A stretch of DNA of 64,000 nt from Aquipseudomonas alcaligenes (GTDB lineage: Bacteria > Pseudomonadota > Gammaproteobacteria > Pseudomonadales > Pseudomonadaceae): NCBI RefSeq assembly GCF_900156545.1, contig NZ_FTNW01000006.1, positions 248,001 to 312,000 of the forward strand, given 5' to 3'. Shown here in pieces: positions 34,326 through 43,336 of this stretch. The stretch's first letter is position 1. Each line of letters opens with the position of its first letter. The notes below the pieces were generated by a model that did no database searches, was not told where the DNA came from, and saw only the letters and a list, made by a program, of their open reading frames with translations. The position numbers and the translations under genes are program-made.

Positions 34326-36177
34326 TCAACTTCCTTATCGCGGCCTTAACAGGAGTACTGACATCAAGGCTTTGCCAGTAATCGAATACAGACTTCGCCC
34401 AACTCTCATCTTTGAGCTTCGGCACGATCCCAGCTTGGATCTGTGCGGGCGGGCGCTCTTTCAAAAACGCAGCGAGGCGTGGGCCCTGCAATCCATCGAT
34501 ACCAGCAATAACCAGCATCGCGTCCAGAACGGGCGGTACGCCCCATTCCTGCTCGTTGCCCGCCTTGTCGAGCAGTCGATCCATGATGACGCTGAGCTCT
34601 AGAGGGGCAATCTGCCCAAGCGCCCCCTTGAGTTGAGGTGCCATATCGGGCGAATCGAGCAGCGCGGTCAGCAGCTCGGCAGCGTTCGAAGAAAGGCGAT
34701 CTTCGTCCGTGATGATCGGGGCATGCTCGCGGCTGACGTAGATAGCACCTCGCAAATCCTTGTCCGCCAGTGCAGGTGGCAAGGCTAGCCACTCCTTCAC
34801 AAACGGGTGATCCCAAGGCTGATTCAAGGTGAAATCCTTACCCTGTTTCACATCAGCTTCCCAACCGGCGAGCATTTCGGGCTTGCCGTGCTTATCCGAC
34901 GCAACCGCTTTCATCAGTTCTTCAAAGGCCTTCGGATTGCCGCTGCGCTCAAACAACATCAACTTGACCAGCACCGCTTCATCGACCCCCACGCCGTGGG
35001 CGCGTGAGATGCTCATCCGGATCGCCAGGGCGTTCAGAAAGCGCTTGATGAGCCGGGGATTGCCGTGAATACCTGACGCCGAGGTCATCACAGCAGCAAG
35101 ACGCTCTGCGGTGTCGAATTTACCGATCAGCTCCGCAGGGAATTTCTTGGACAGGGACTGCATGAAGGCTCGGTCGACCCTACCACCTTGCCATGTTGTC
35201 CGAAGCTGATCGCGAACTTTGACGCGAATGGACTCGACCTCTTCCTTGGGCAATCCACTGTTCTCGGTGAACAGCATCATCATGTACGCCCGGACTTCCT
35301 GCGTCCCCAGAGGTGGTACCCGAATTGGAACCTGGATCAGCTTGTCGAAGTAGCTGGTGACCAGCACGTCATCAGGAACACCGCTGAAATGTCGGCGCAC
35401 CGCATGCTTGATCATCTCGTTGTCTGCCGCGATGACGAAGGCCGTGTTGCGCAGGAACAGGAACAGCCTGATGGCCTCAAGGGTCGAGATGGTAGTTTCG
35501 GGCAAACAGCGATCTAGATCGTCAATCAACACAACGAGCGTGACGCCCAGCTCATCCAACACCGCTTCGAAATTCTCTCGAAGTGCTTGAATCTCCTTGG
35601 GCGGCGAAGGCTTCTTGGGTTTTGCTTTGATGAGCTGATTGGCCTCATCCGCCGCCTTCCCAGCTTTTTCATAGGTTGCGTCAATCGTCGCCTGATCAAC
35701 GTCGCCAGACCACCATTGCTTGGCAATGCCCCACGCATCACCGAGCAGGCCAGGCATCGGCACACCGGCGGCAACAGAAACTGCCGCACCGCCCATAATC
35801 TTGGCCACCCGCAGCCAATTTACCCGCTCACCCAGTTCGTAAACCTTGTCGAGAGCGGTCTGTCGCGCCTCAGCCTCCTCCTGCAGGCGAGACGCAATGA
35901 CATCCATCAGCGCTGCGCGGGCATCGTCATACCCTTGGTACAGCCAGGCATTGAACTCGACAAAGACAAAGTCTTTCTCGGGTCTTTGCCCTGAATCAGG
36001 AGGATTGCGCAGCGACGCCTGGATCAGCTTGATCATGGACGACTTGCCGGCCCCCCACGCACCAGAAACCCCAATGGAAATGGGGCGTCCATTGGCCTGG
36101 TAAACGATTTCTGCAACGGTGTCGGCGACCCCGGAGAAGTTAAGAAAGTCCGTGTCTGTTTCGTTATCGACCCACAT
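34306..36177 (-). CDS. qatA: Qat defence ATPase QatA (KAP P-loop NTPase)
   Basis: The 623-residue product is a KAP-family P-loop NTPase. It has Walker A SGAWGAGKSS at about residues 38-47, the KAP Walker B LVVLIDDLDRC and a Gly/Ala/Val hydrophobic insertion (about 115-135) that may touch the membrane. The open frame reaches 36225, but AGGAGG lies 6 nt before the ATG at 36177 (an adjacent ATG at 36180 is equally in frame). It is the first gene of the qat operon. Confidence 0.9.
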   Translation of the reverse strand: MWVDNETDTDFLNFSGVADTVAEIVYQANGRPISIGVSGAWGAGKSSMIKLIQASLRNPPDSGQRPEKDFVFVEFNAWLYQGYDDARAALMDVIASRLQEEAEARQTALDKVYELGERVNWLRVAKIMGGAAVSVAAGVPMPGLLGDAWGIAKQWWSGDVDQATIDATYEKAGKAADEANQLIKAKPKKPSPPKEIQALRENFEAVLDELGVTLVVLIDDLDRCLPETTISTLEAIRLFLFLRNTAFVIAADNEMIKHAVRRHFSGVPDDVLVTSYFDKLIQVPIRVPPLGTQEVRAYMMMLFTENSGLPKEEVESIRVKVRDQLRTTWQGGRVDRAFMQSLSKKFPAELIGKFDTAERLAAVMTSASGIHGNPRLIKRFLNALAIRMSISRAHGVGVDEAVLVKLMLFERSGNPKAFEELMKAVASDKHGKPEMLAGWEADVKQGKDFTLNQPWDHPFVKEWLALPPALADKDLRGAIYVSREHAPIITDEDRLSSNAAELLTALLDSPDMAPQLKGALGQIAPLELSVIMDRLLDKAGNEQEWGVPPVLDAMLVIAGIDGLQGPRLAAFLKERPPAQIQAGIVPKLKDESWAKSVFDYWQSLDVSTPVKAAIRKLNGNVTK

Positions 36178-36420
36178 CATGCCCCTCCTTGGCGCTGTCA
36201 GCATAAAGCCGTTACATGGCCCCATAGTAACGAATCCGAAGCGGGTAAATGCAACTGACCATCCGCCCTTTTCGGCGATATGACGCCGTACTGTTTTATA
36301 TCAGCCGGCTGAATAAGTGCTAGACCTATGCCTCGCCGGGGTATGCCTACTGATAGCAGCCAGCCATTACTACTCACTCCATAATTGAGCGGGTACCCAT
36401 AACAATTGACAGCCGCTGCG

Positions 36421-36528
36421 CTATCGCTCAGCAGGGCTGTCACCGTATGCAAGGCGTGCAAGCAACAGCATACCAATCGCCAGGCCAATCAACGCTAAGT
36501 ACTCGTTCAGCGAAATAAACGGAAGCAT
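36421..36528 (-). CDS. Predicted 35-aa single-span membrane protein
   Basis: The frame begins with an ATG 7 nt after a perfect AGGAGG. It encodes a short N-terminus (MLPFISLNEY), one hydrophobic helix (about residues 11-26) and a small polar tail ending in SPAER. It is too short for usual gene calling, and the ribosome site is the main support. It reads away from umuD and towards qatA. It could be a small toxin, an anchor or a Qat-associated peptide. I cannot decide which. Confidence 0.6.
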   Translation of the reverse strand: MLPFISLNEYLALIGLAIGMLLLARLAYGDSPAER

Positions 36529-36674
36529 GGCAAAGCCTCCTAATTTGCTGAGCTAGGACCGTAACCAAGAAAATCGAGCCAAGCGACCTGTCTACTTTTG
36601 GTCTGTAAACAATCCGCGCAGGCGCTAAACCCAATTGACGAACGTCTATTGATAAGGTGGATGCTTGCTGATAA

Positions 36675-36690
36675 CTGTATAAAAATACAG
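36675..36690. promoter_or_regulatory. LexA (SOS) box upstream of umuDC
   Basis: CTGTATAAAAATACAG matches the gammaproteobacterial LexA consensus CTGT-N8-ACAG exactly, with an AT-rich palindromic centre. It ends 17 bp before the umuD start codon, so LexA binding would block transcription until DNA damage. Confidence 0.92.
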
Positions 36691-36707
36691 TATCGAGTAA
36701 ATCTACC

Positions 36708-37145
36708 ATGAGCAACGCACTAATCCTGAGAGAACTGCAGCCCAGCAATACTCCCATTTCTATTTTTGACACCCGCATCCCTGCTGGCTTTCCCAGTCCA
36801 GCGCTGGATCACATGGAGCAACATCTGTCTCTGGACACCCTGCTTGAACTGAACGCCTCCCACACCTACGTGGTAACGGTCAGCGGCGACAGCATGACCG
36901 GAGCCGGCATTTTTGATGGGGACCATCTGATCGTCAGCCGTGGCTTACCGCCACGCCCAGGCCATGTAGTTGTTGCTTGCCTCAACGGCGATGTCTTGGT
37001 AAAGCGCCTTGCACAGCAGCAGGGCCAGTTCGTCCTGCAGTCGGAGAACCCGGCCTACTCTCCGCGCTTCATCCTGGAGAACGATGAGCTGACGATCTGG
37101 GGCGTCGTCACTCACAGCCTGCGGAATCACCTCACCCATGGCTGA
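36708..37145 (+). CDS. umuD: UmuD-like SOS mutagenesis protein (S24 peptidase fold)
   Basis: The 145-residue product is a UmuD homologue. The self-cleavage site lies in PAGFPSPA (Ala26-Gly27), the nucleophile is Ser62 (SGDSM) and the general base is Lys99 (VLVKR), all intact. RecA-stimulated cleavage would give UmuD', the partner of UmuC in DNA polymerase V. It overlaps umuC by 8 bp. Confidence 0.95.
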   Translation: MSNALILRELQPSNTPISIFDTRIPAGFPSPALDHMEQHLSLDTLLELNASHTYVVTVSGDSMTGAGIFDGDHLIVSRGLPPRPGHVVVACLNGDVLVKRLAQQQGQFVLQSENPAYSPRFILENDELTIWGVVTHSLRNHLTHG

Positions 37146-38412
37146 GACGGTATACGCACTGGTCGACTGCAACAGCTTCTACGCCAGTTGCGAGCGCGTG
37201 TTTCGCCCTGACCTGTTGCGCACGCCCATCGTAGTACTCAGCAACAACGACGGCTGCGTGATTGCCCGTTCTGCCGATGCCAAGCCGTTCGTGAAAATGG
37301 GCGCCCTGTTCCACGAGATCAGAGGCGACCTCAAGCGCAACGGCATCGTCGCCTTCAGCAGCAACTACGCCCTCTATGGCGACATGAGCGAGCGTGTGAT
37401 GACGATCTTGGAAAGCCGCTTCCCGAGCATCGAGGTCTATAGCATCGACGAAGCCTTTGCCGATATGACCGGGTTGCCCGAACCTCTGGAGTCGATAGGT
37501 CGCCAGGTACAGGCAGAAGTCAGACAGAAGACCGGCATCCCTGTTGGCATTGGTATCGCCACGACCAAGACACTGGCCAAGCTCGCCAATAACGCCGCCA
37601 AGCGTTGGCAGAAGCAAACCGGAGGTGTCGTGGATATCCGTGACCCCGCGCGGCGCGACAAGCTGCTCAAGGCCATGCCCGTAGAAGAAGTCTGGGGCGT
37701 TGGCCCCCGCATGCGTGCTCACCTAGAAGGCATGCAAATCAAGACCGCTTGGGACTTGGCACAGATGGATGCCTGGACACTGCGCAAGCGATTCAATGTG
37801 GTGGTGGAGAAAACCGTGCGCGAACTGCGCGGGGTGGCGTGCTTAGAGATCGAGAACGAAATCGAACCCAAGCAGGAGATATGCTCCAGCCGCTCATTCG
37901 GCAAGCGGCTGCGTGAGTTAGCTCCTATCCAGGAGGCCGTCACCAGCTACGCCACTCGCGCTGCTGAAAAGCTGCGCAAGCAGGAGTCGCTCTGCCGGCA
38001 GGTACGAGTCAGTCTGCGCACCGGGATGTTCAATCCCTCAGAGGCCAAATATGCCAACGGTGTTCTCTGCCAACTGCCCTACCCAACCGATGACAGCAGG
38101 CTGATAATCCAGGCAGTTCAAACTGGGCTCAAGCAGGTCTTCAGAGAGGGGTTCAGCTACGCCAAGGCCCAAGTGCTGCTCCTGGATCTGTGTCGTAAGA
38201 ACGAATACACGCCGGATCTGTTTGCTCCCGAACAACCCGTCAAAACCGAGCGACTGATGAGCACCCTGGACGCGATCAACAACCGCTGGGGTCGAGGTAC
38301 GCTGCAGCCAGGGCGCATCGCCAAACCAGTCGAGTGGGCTATGCGAAGAGAATTGCTCTCCCCTGCGTACACCACGCGCTGGTCTGAATTAATGGTGGCC
38401 AAGGCGCAATAA
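37138..38412 (+). CDS. umuC: UmuC-like Y-family DNA polymerase
   Basis: The 424-residue product is a full-length UmuC-type translesion polymerase. It has the N-terminal [14 protein letters not shown] metal site, the [10 protein letters not shown] motif, the catalytic SIDEAFAD, and helix-hairpin-helix and little-finger domains (RSFGKRL). It is coupled to umuD and so under LexA control. On an island it would raise mutation or repair capacity during stress. Confidence 0.96.
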   Translation: MAETVYALVDCNSFYASCERVFRPDLLRTPIVVLSNNDGCVIARSADAKPFVKMGALFHEIRGDLKRNGIVAFSSNYALYGDMSERVMTILESRFPSIEVYSIDEAFADMTGLPEPLESIGRQVQAEVRQKTGIPVGIGIATTKTLAKLANNAAKRWQKQTGGVVDIRDPARRDKLLKAMPVEEVWGVGPRMRAHLEGMQIKTAWDLAQMDAWTLRKRFNVVVEKTVRELRGVACLEIENEIEPKQEICSSRSFGKRLRELAPIQEAVTSYATRAAEKLRKQESLCRQVRVSLRTGMFNPSEAKYANGVLCQLPYPTDDSRLIIQAVQTGLKQVFREGFSYAKAQVLLLDLCRKNEYTPDLFAPEQPVKTERLMSTLDAINNRWGRGTLQPGRIAKPVEWAMRRELLSPAYTTRWSELMVAKAQ

Positions 38413-38447
38413 TGCACCCCGCCACCACCTCAGATTTGCTTAAACAC

Positions 38448-38633
38448 TCACTCCCTTTCGCGCTCTTCAATTTTCGACTGGATCCAAGCAATCACCTCGC
38501 CCTCAATCCAACCAACACTTCGCGCGGTCAGGGGTACAGGCCGCGGAAATTCACCTGAGCCAATTAGTTTGTAGATCGTTGACCTGGCAAGTCCCGTGGC
38601 CAAGACGACAGAATTCAAGCGTAATACTTTCAT
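38448..38633 (-). CDS. AlpA-family transcriptional regulator
   Basis: The 61-residue product is a complete AlpA-type HTH (VLRLNSVVLATGLARSTIYKLI, then FPRPVPLTARSVGWIEGEVIAWI). The ATG at 38633 is chosen, with GGAG 11 nt upstream. A GTG at 38645 overlaps that site. It is the second AlpA-like gene of the island and could control excision. The first is at 3982-4338. Confidence 0.88.
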   Translation of the reverse strand: MKVLRLNSVVLATGLARSTIYKLIGSGEFPRPVPLTARSVGWIEGEVIAWIQSKIEERERE

Positions 38634-38880
38634 GACAAGCCACACTCCGTTTGATTCGCTTCAGAGTTGGCTTTGACTGAGCGTCTGCAAATGAGACACA
38701 AACCATGCTCATGTGAAGGTTCTATCTCAACGGGCGAAAAACCCGATCGTCCGCCCTTCAAGCTTCGAGTGCAGGCGCACGCCGACCATCCTGGGCCGGG
38801 TACCTCATTACCTTGCGCCTACGTAGCCGGCTCAACTGAACTCTTCATTCGGATGAACCAAAGTCGCCGATATTCAGGCT

Positions 38881-41031
38881 CTAGCAAAGGTCTCGCCACA
38901 GCTCATCCGACTCAACAACGGCGATGAATCGGCCGACTTTGAACCCCCCAGGAAACAATGAATCACGACTTTCCTCGTCAAGCTGATCTATTGGCCTAAG
39001 GAGCTGCCTCTCATCACGCAGAATGACTTCAAGAGCTTCACGAGACACAACCCTGAAACCATCAACTGACTGCCCATCGAGCTCAATAGAGGTATCGACG
39101 ATCCAGGCGCGCAAAGCTGCCCCCGGCTCATGACCGTTATAGCCCAGCCTAGCGCGCAGCTCTTGATCGGCCATCAGCGCACTAAGCACCGCTACCTGCT
39201 TGCGGCGTAACTGCCAGGCAGCCTTGCGCAACGTGTTGGTGCGATGCACCCAGACCTCATGCCTGGTCGAGCGGATATACCCCGACTTGACTTCCAAGAG
39301 CAGCACTACGCCATCAAGGTGACAGATCAGATCCACCTCGCCGGCATCATCAGCGCCTGTCACAGCCGGCCGATACCCCACCTCAACGGCAAAGCCTCGT
39401 TGCCGGAGACTCTCGGCCAACGCCAGCTCCACTCGTTGCGTTTCTGCCTGCGCATCCGCTCTGCGGGCGTTAACGCGCCGCAGGTTATTGATGGCTGCCG
39501 TCAGGTTGTTTTGCTGCGCACCAACCCAAGGGAACTGAAAGCTATAGCGTCCGATTTTGTAAAAGGGCTGCTCGTACAGGCGCGGCGCAGGCATACGGGG
39601 TTGCTGCTTCAATTGCTGGGATAGCGCTTTGAAGTCGCCGGTCCAAAACGTAAGGATGGCCTTGGCTGAATCTGCGCTGCCTTTCGGGTGTTCGTCGCAA
39701 ACAGTCCAGCTTGTGATCTTGCGGATCTTTTCTTGCTCTTCGGACCAGGTAATGGGGAACCGGTTTTCACCGGAAAGCATGCCGTTCATGGCTAAGCGCC
39801 CTAGTGCCTGTGTAAGCACGCCCGACTCGCGCAAGTGACTCTGGAATGGCTGGATAAACTCTTTCTGAAAGAAAACCGAGGTCAGCTCGCTTGTCAGCAG
39901 CAAGTGATGTAGCTGCACCTGGGAGCCATCTTTGAGCGAGACGCGATCATCCAAGCCGTAAATCTGCTGCAACTGCAGCTGGCTGCGAACCGCCTTGATA
40001 AAGGCCAGCTGGTTTAGCTCATGATTCTCAGGTGAGCCGATGATTTGTTCAGCCATACCGGATAGGGCGAATTCGTGCACCGCACGATTCATCCAGTAGT
40101 GCCAAAGCAGATCACTCTTGCGCCCGGTTCGTTGCCAGCGCTCTGTTCCCGTCTTCGACTGGTTGTAGATAACCGACTCGCCCGGTTTTAGCTGATAACG
40201 GCACTCGGGATCGAAGCAGAACCAGTCGATGGAGCCTTCGTAGTCGATCCGCTCTTGAGTGGCGTCAATCAGTAGGGCCAAAGATTCGAGATTTTGACGA
40301 CATCTCACCCCGTCAGAATTGCTGGATCCGGGAAAGATAATCGGTGACAGGTGCCGTTTCAGCGATTGCCCAAGCCGTGACTCGCTAAGGCGGAAATCCT
40401 CTTCCGAGCAAACGCGAAGCTTGTTCAAAATAATGCGGTTATAGACCTTCCACTGCTGACCGGAAGGATCATCGGAACCGTCTTCGGTAAATGCCTGGTA
40501 GGCCAGAACACTGAGGTAGGAAAACAGCTCCAGCAGCGACAAGTGCTTTAGCTGTTTTTCGGCGTGAGCAATCAGCTCATCAAAGGGCTTGAGCTGATCA
40601 AGCAATCGATCACAGACACCGAAGAATACTTGCCAGTCATCCCCTGGGAGCGCCGCACGCAGGGCAAGCAAAAGCGGCGACTCGATACGCTCAAACAGCT
40701 TCGAGTAGCGAATCGCCCATCTGAGGGTTTCCGGGTTATGGCTGGCAAGGTGCAACAGCAGGTCGATGCTGACTGCATTATCGAAATGCAGCACCCTGCT
40801 GAGTGCCAGGCTAGCGAGTTCGGATTGAGCAACCGCACCCGCATCAAGCCAAAACAATGCCGCTGCCAGGCCTTGCGCACGCTCAAATGCTGACTGGTTC
40901 TTACCCGCCGGGCGTTGGTCGAGGAAATGATGCAGGCTTTCATCAAGGGCACGGCCCTTGCTGATCTCTGGCTGATTCCGTTCGTATACCGACTGATAGT
41001 GCCGTCGGCAGCGCTCTCCATTTTCCGTCAT
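38881..41031 (-). CDS. Large protein with C-terminal PD-(D/E)XK (NERD-like) nuclease domain
   Basis: The 716-residue product has a long helical N-terminal region of unknown family (1-500). Its C-terminal restriction-like domain is marked by GEVDLICHLDGVVLLLEVKSG, i.e. the Asp...Glu-x-Lys core, with a Gln-containing helix before it and Arg-rich segments after. Lack of other motifs prevents a family name. A NERD-like or defence nuclease role is inference from the domain and island context. The start has only a weak ribosome site and may lie further in. Confidence 0.72.
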   Translation of the reverse strand: MTENGERCRRHYQSVYERNQPEISKGRALDESLHHFLDQRPAGKNQSAFERAQGLAAALFWLDAGAVAQSELASLALSRVLHFDNAVSIDLLLHLASHNPETLRWAIRYSKLFERIESPLLLALRAALPGDDWQVFFGVCDRLLDQLKPFDELIAHAEKQLKHLSLLELFSYLSVLAYQAFTEDGSDDPSGQQWKVYNRIILNKLRVCSEEDFRLSESRLGQSLKRHLSPIIFPGSSNSDGVRCRQNLESLALLIDATQERIDYEGSIDWFCFDPECRYQLKPGESVIYNQSKTGTERWQRTGRKSDLLWHYWMNRAVHEFALSGMAEQIIGSPENHELNQLAFIKAVRSQLQLQQIYGLDDRVSLKDGSQVQLHHLLLTSELTSVFFQKEFIQPFQSHLRESGVLTQALGRLAMNGMLSGENRFPITWSEEQEKIRKITSWTVCDEHPKGSADSAKAILTFWTGDFKALSQQLKQQPRMPAPRLYEQPFYKIGRYSFQFPWVGAQQNNLTAAINNLRRVNARRADAQAETQRVELALAESLRQRGFAVEVGYRPAVTGADDAGEVDLICHLDGVVLLLEVKSGYIRSTRHEVWVHRTNTLRKAAWQLRRKQVAVLSALMADQELRARLGYNGHEPGAALRAWIVDTSIELDGQSVDGFRVVSREALEVILRDERQLLRPIDQLDEESRDSLFPGGFKVGRFIAVVESDELWRDLC

Positions 41032-41113
41032 CCCGCAGCGCTCTCGTCAGCATTTGATTCCTGGCCGGAGCCTAAACCATCAACAGAAGTTCAGGGAGGA
41101 AACTCGGAAAAAT

Positions 41114-42088
41114 CTATGCAGACCGGCGGAACCGACCCAGAGTACCTTTACGCAGACAGCGCGCCCCCGCGGGCTTCACGCGCAGGTGCTGATCATCCTT
41201 GACCAGATACTTCATTGCCTCGTGGGTATTAGGCCGCTTCGACTGATCATCCCTATGGATCTGGCCGATGCCGAGCTTGTCGCCGTACTTATCCTTGTCA
41301 TGGTTGCAGCTATGGGCATAGCCCTGACCACGCGTGACCTCCTCCCATAGCTCGCTGACCTCAATCGCCTTCCAGACATCCCGGCACACTTGGTTGCCAT
41401 TGAAGTAGTAGGCCGCATGGATGTGGTACCCCCGCCCCTTCTTGCACTCCCCCTGCTCGACTGAGTAGGTGTAGCCAATCAGGTGCTCGAATATCGGATT
41501 ACGGTTGTGCTCATAGATCAGATCATCCAGGTGATCGAATACCTGCTCGACGCGCTGCCTGGCCTGAGCTTCAGGGCGGTAGTACAGATCCAGTCTGACG
41601 ATCGTAGTGCGGGAGTAAAGGCTCATCACTGCATCGTTGTAAGCGATGATCTCCTTCGCTTGCTTGCGTGCCTCATAGGCTCGATCTCCAGCTTTGCGCC
41701 GATACCACCGCTGACGGGTCAACTCCCGGATCCGTTCGGTGAGTACATTCATGCTCTGCTCATGACTGAGCAAGTACGTCCCAGTCTCGCTCATGCAAAT
41801 CGGACCATTGAGAAAGCGCTGAAGGCCAATGTCGTCACAGGCTTCCCGGAACGCTAACAGGTGCTCGCTGAAGTCGTAGGGGACTCGATCATCGAACAGG
41901 TTGTACATCTGCTGGACGTTGATGAAGTGACGGGAGAGCCTGGTCTCTTCGACCTGCTCATAGCCTGACCGTTTGTGCGTGATCCGGAATGCTGGTGTAT
42001 CGCTGTGCTCAATAGCCTGGACGAGTGATTCGATCTGCAGGGCTATGTCGGACTGTGAGAGGTGGGTGTTGTGCTTGCGGTTGTTCAT
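41114..42088 (-). CDS. Inovirus Gp2/YfjJ-YagK family protein
   Basis: The 324-residue product resembles the inovirus Gp2 (YagK/YfjJ C-terminal) family common in P4-like islands. Visible signatures are RLDLYYR, then GYHIHAAYYF (a His-x-His pair like HUH replication proteins) and a C-terminal THEAMKYLVKDDQHLRVKP stretch. These proteins are thought to act in replication or regulation of the excised element, but activity is unproven. It is the last island gene before attR. Confidence 0.82.
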   Translation of the reverse strand: MNNRKHNTHLSQSDIALQIESLVQAIEHSDTPAFRITHKRSGYEQVEETRLSRHFINVQQMYNLFDDRVPYDFSEHLLAFREACDDIGLQRFLNGPICMSETGTYLLSHEQSMNVLTERIRELTRQRWYRRKAGDRAYEARKQAKEIIAYNDAVMSLYSRTTIVRLDLYYRPEAQARQRVEQVFDHLDDLIYEHNRNPIFEHLIGYTYSVEQGECKKGRGYHIHAAYYFNGNQVCRDVWKAIEVSELWEEVTRGQGYAHSCNHDKDKYGDKLGIGQIHRDDQSKRPNTHEAMKYLVKDDQHLRVKPAGARCLRKGTLGRFRRSA

Positions 42089-42196
42089 GGTTCAGTACCT
42101 GGTTGGTTGATGGTGCATACCAAGTACGTGGTGTGTTTATTTTTACTGGTCTTCTTTCCCTCTGGTGTAGTCAGTGGTGACAGGTAGTGGTGGTTG

Positions 42197-42239
42197 CTAT
42201 TGATTAACAAGAGTAGATAGTTAATAGCTATATCAATAG
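42197..42239. repeat. Nested inverted repeats, AT-rich
   Basis: An outer pair CTATTGAT/ATCAATAG (42197-42204 and 42232-42239) encloses an inner pair ATTAAC/GTTAAT (42203-42208 and 42220-42225). The AT-rich setting upstream of the Gp2-like gene is suitable for a regulator site or an origin. Function is inferred. Confidence 0.5.
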
Positions 42240-42386
42240 ATGCAGCCCTGACTACCTTCTCCCCTTCCGATCAGGCCGGGCAATGGGGAGCAACATTGCC
42301 GAGCCTGTCGAGAGATATTCCGCATTGAGCTTTGGGAGAGTTAGCTGAGTGGCGCTCCGGCTTAGCAGAGCCGCAAGATGGCCTAA

Positions 42387-42446
42387 ACGGTGACGAGGCC
42401 AACGTGGAGAAATCAGATCAGGGCTAACGGTGACCCAACGGTGACC
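42387..42446. promoter_or_regulatory. ACGGTGAC motifs, candidate integrase arm sites (right)
   Basis: ACGGTGACC occurs at 42427-42435 and 42438-42446 (11-bp period), and an 8/9 match lies at 42387-42395. The pair matches the left-end pair in sequence, spacing and strand. Confidence 0.55.
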
Positions 42447-42488
42447 AAAACGCAGAATTCTGGGCGGTAGGTGAAAACCAGCAGGCAT

Positions 42489-42525
42489 AAAAAAATCCAG
42501 TCACCGCTAAGTGACTGGATTTTTT
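42489..42525 (-). terminator. Bidirectional terminator supplied by the island to tRNA-Pro
   Basis: A 9-bp stem (TCCAGTCAC/GTGACTGGA) with a 6-nt loop has A-runs before it and T-runs after it. It lies inside the island, directly downstream of the rebuilt tRNA-Pro, replacing the chromosomal terminator now found at 913-943. Confidence 0.85.
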
Positions 42526-42532
42526 AGGGTTT

Positions 42533-42579
42533 TTTGGTCGGGACGGAGTGATTCGAACACTCGACCCCTTGCACCCCAT
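42533..42579. repeat. attR: 47-bp core within intact tRNA-Pro
   Basis: These bases are identical to attL (957-1003). Here they continue seamlessly into the 5' half of tRNA-Pro, so the island restores the tRNA 3' end on integration. Confidence 0.93.
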
Positions 42580-42611
42580 GCAAGTGCGCTACCGGGCTGC
42601 GCTACGCCCCG
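42535..42611 (-). tRNA. tRNA-Pro (GGG)
   Basis: The 77-nt gene folds as a standard tRNA. It has acceptor CGGGGCG/CGTCCCG, a T-arm with GTTCGAATC, encoded CCA and the anticodon loop ATGGGGT giving anticodon GGG. It is the attachment target of the island. Confidence 0.95.
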
Positions 42612-42693
42612 ACGATGCTTCCGTCTTACCGAAAGCGAGGTGGACTTTACAATAAGCTGCTGAATTGTGGAAGTTTTTTTTACTGCAGGGCAC

Positions 42694-43050
42694 TTATTTA
42701 CGCAGCACCAGCAGAACATCCTCAAGCTCGGCAATCATCTGCCGGATCAGCTGCCTGTACTGGGTGGTGTCGTCCTTGGCCTCGTCGCCGGAGAGACGCT
42801 GACGCGCCCCGCCGATAGTGAAGCCCTGGTCGTACAGGAGCGCTCGGATCTGGCGAATCATCAGCACGTCTTGGCGCTGATAATAGCGACGGTTACCCCG
42901 CCGTTTCACCGGATTGAGCTGGGGAAACTCCTGCTCCCAGTAACGCAAAACATGAGGCTTGACGGCACAGAGGTCGCTGACTTCGCCAATGGTGAAGTAG
43001 CGTTTGCCAGGGATAGGCGGCAGCTCGTCGTTATGACTTGGTTCCAGCAT
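42694..43050 (-). CDS. MerR-family transcriptional regulator downstream of ihfA
   Basis: The 118-residue product has a MerR winged helix ([23 protein letters not shown] at about residues 16-38, RRGNRRYY wing) and a short coiled-coil C-terminus without effector cysteines. It is the conserved gene between ihfA and tRNA-Pro in Pseudomonas. Its start overlaps the ihfA end by 20 bp, so it is co-translated with pheST-ihfA. Its target is not known to me. Confidence 0.93.
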   Translation of the reverse strand: MLEPSHNDELPPIPGKRYFTIGEVSDLCAVKPHVLRYWEQEFPQLNPVKRRGNRRYYQRQDVLMIRQIRALLYDQGFTIGGARQRLSGDEAKDDTTQYRQLIRQMIAELEDVLLVLRK

Positions 43051-43333
43051 ATGCCTCTACTCTGGCCTTCAATTTCTGGCCCGGACGAAAGGTGACGACA
43101 CGGCGAGCCGTGATCGGGATTTCTTCGCCTGTCTTGGGATTGCGACCTGGGCGCTGACGTTTGTCGCGCAGGTCAAAATTGCCGAAACCGGACAATTTGA
43201 CCTGCTCGTTGTCTTCCAGCGCGTGGCGGATTTCCTCGAAAAACAGCTCCACCAACTCCTTGGCTTCCCGCTTATTCAGGCCAAGCTCTTCATACAGACG
43301 TTCCGCCATTTCAGCTTTCGTCAGAGCCCCCAT
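43031..43333 (-). CDS. ihfA: Integration host factor alpha subunit
   Basis: The 100-residue product is IhfA, a DNA-bending protein that works with IhfB. The HU/IHF signature ([28 protein letters not shown]) and the intercalating proline in RPGRNP are intact. It follows pheT by 3 bp, the normal gammaproteobacterial operon. IHF often assists tyrosine-integrase recombination, so the island sits near a gene whose product may help its own integrase. Confidence 0.97.
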   Translation of the reverse strand: MGALTKAEMAERLYEELGLNKREAKELVELFFEEIRHALEDNEQVKLSGFGNFDLRDKRQRPGRNPKTGEEIPITARRVVTFRPGQKLKARVEAYAGTKS

Positions 43334-43336
43334 ACG

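Larger units (their letters stand above)
36178..36707. other. Region between qatA and umuD
   Basis: This 530-bp gap should carry the qatA promoter (reading left) and the umuDC promoter (reading right). It contains one convincing short gene (36421-36528, minus strand) and the LexA box at 36675-36690. Otherwise I see no supported feature. Confidence 0.5.
42089..42532. other. Right-end control region of the island
   Basis: This 444-bp stretch separates the Gp2-like gene from attR. It contains the nested inverted repeat at 42197-42239, three ACGGTGAC-type motifs (42387-42446) and a bidirectional terminator. No ORF with a ribosome site is visible. The arrangement looks like a recombination and replication control region. 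Confidence 0.5.
957..42579. mobile_element. 41.6-kb integrative defence island in tRNA-Pro(GGG)
   Basis: The element is bounded by a perfect 47-bp direct repeat that contains the 3' part of tRNA-Pro. The integrase gene begins 164 bp inside the left repeat and reads inward. Cargo consists of BREX, a nested reverse transcriptase module, Qat genes, SOS polymerase genes and a phage-like recombination module. No conjugation genes, relaxase or phage structural genes were recognised. It is therefore best described as a non-self-transmissible integrative element, possibly mobilised by a helper. The ends are firm. Mobility is inferred. Confidence 0.93.

Noticed and set aside
36198..36488. 96-codon minus-strand frame upstream of qatA
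   Set aside because: No ribosome site and no protein-like pattern. The 35-codon frame at 36421-36528 is better supported.
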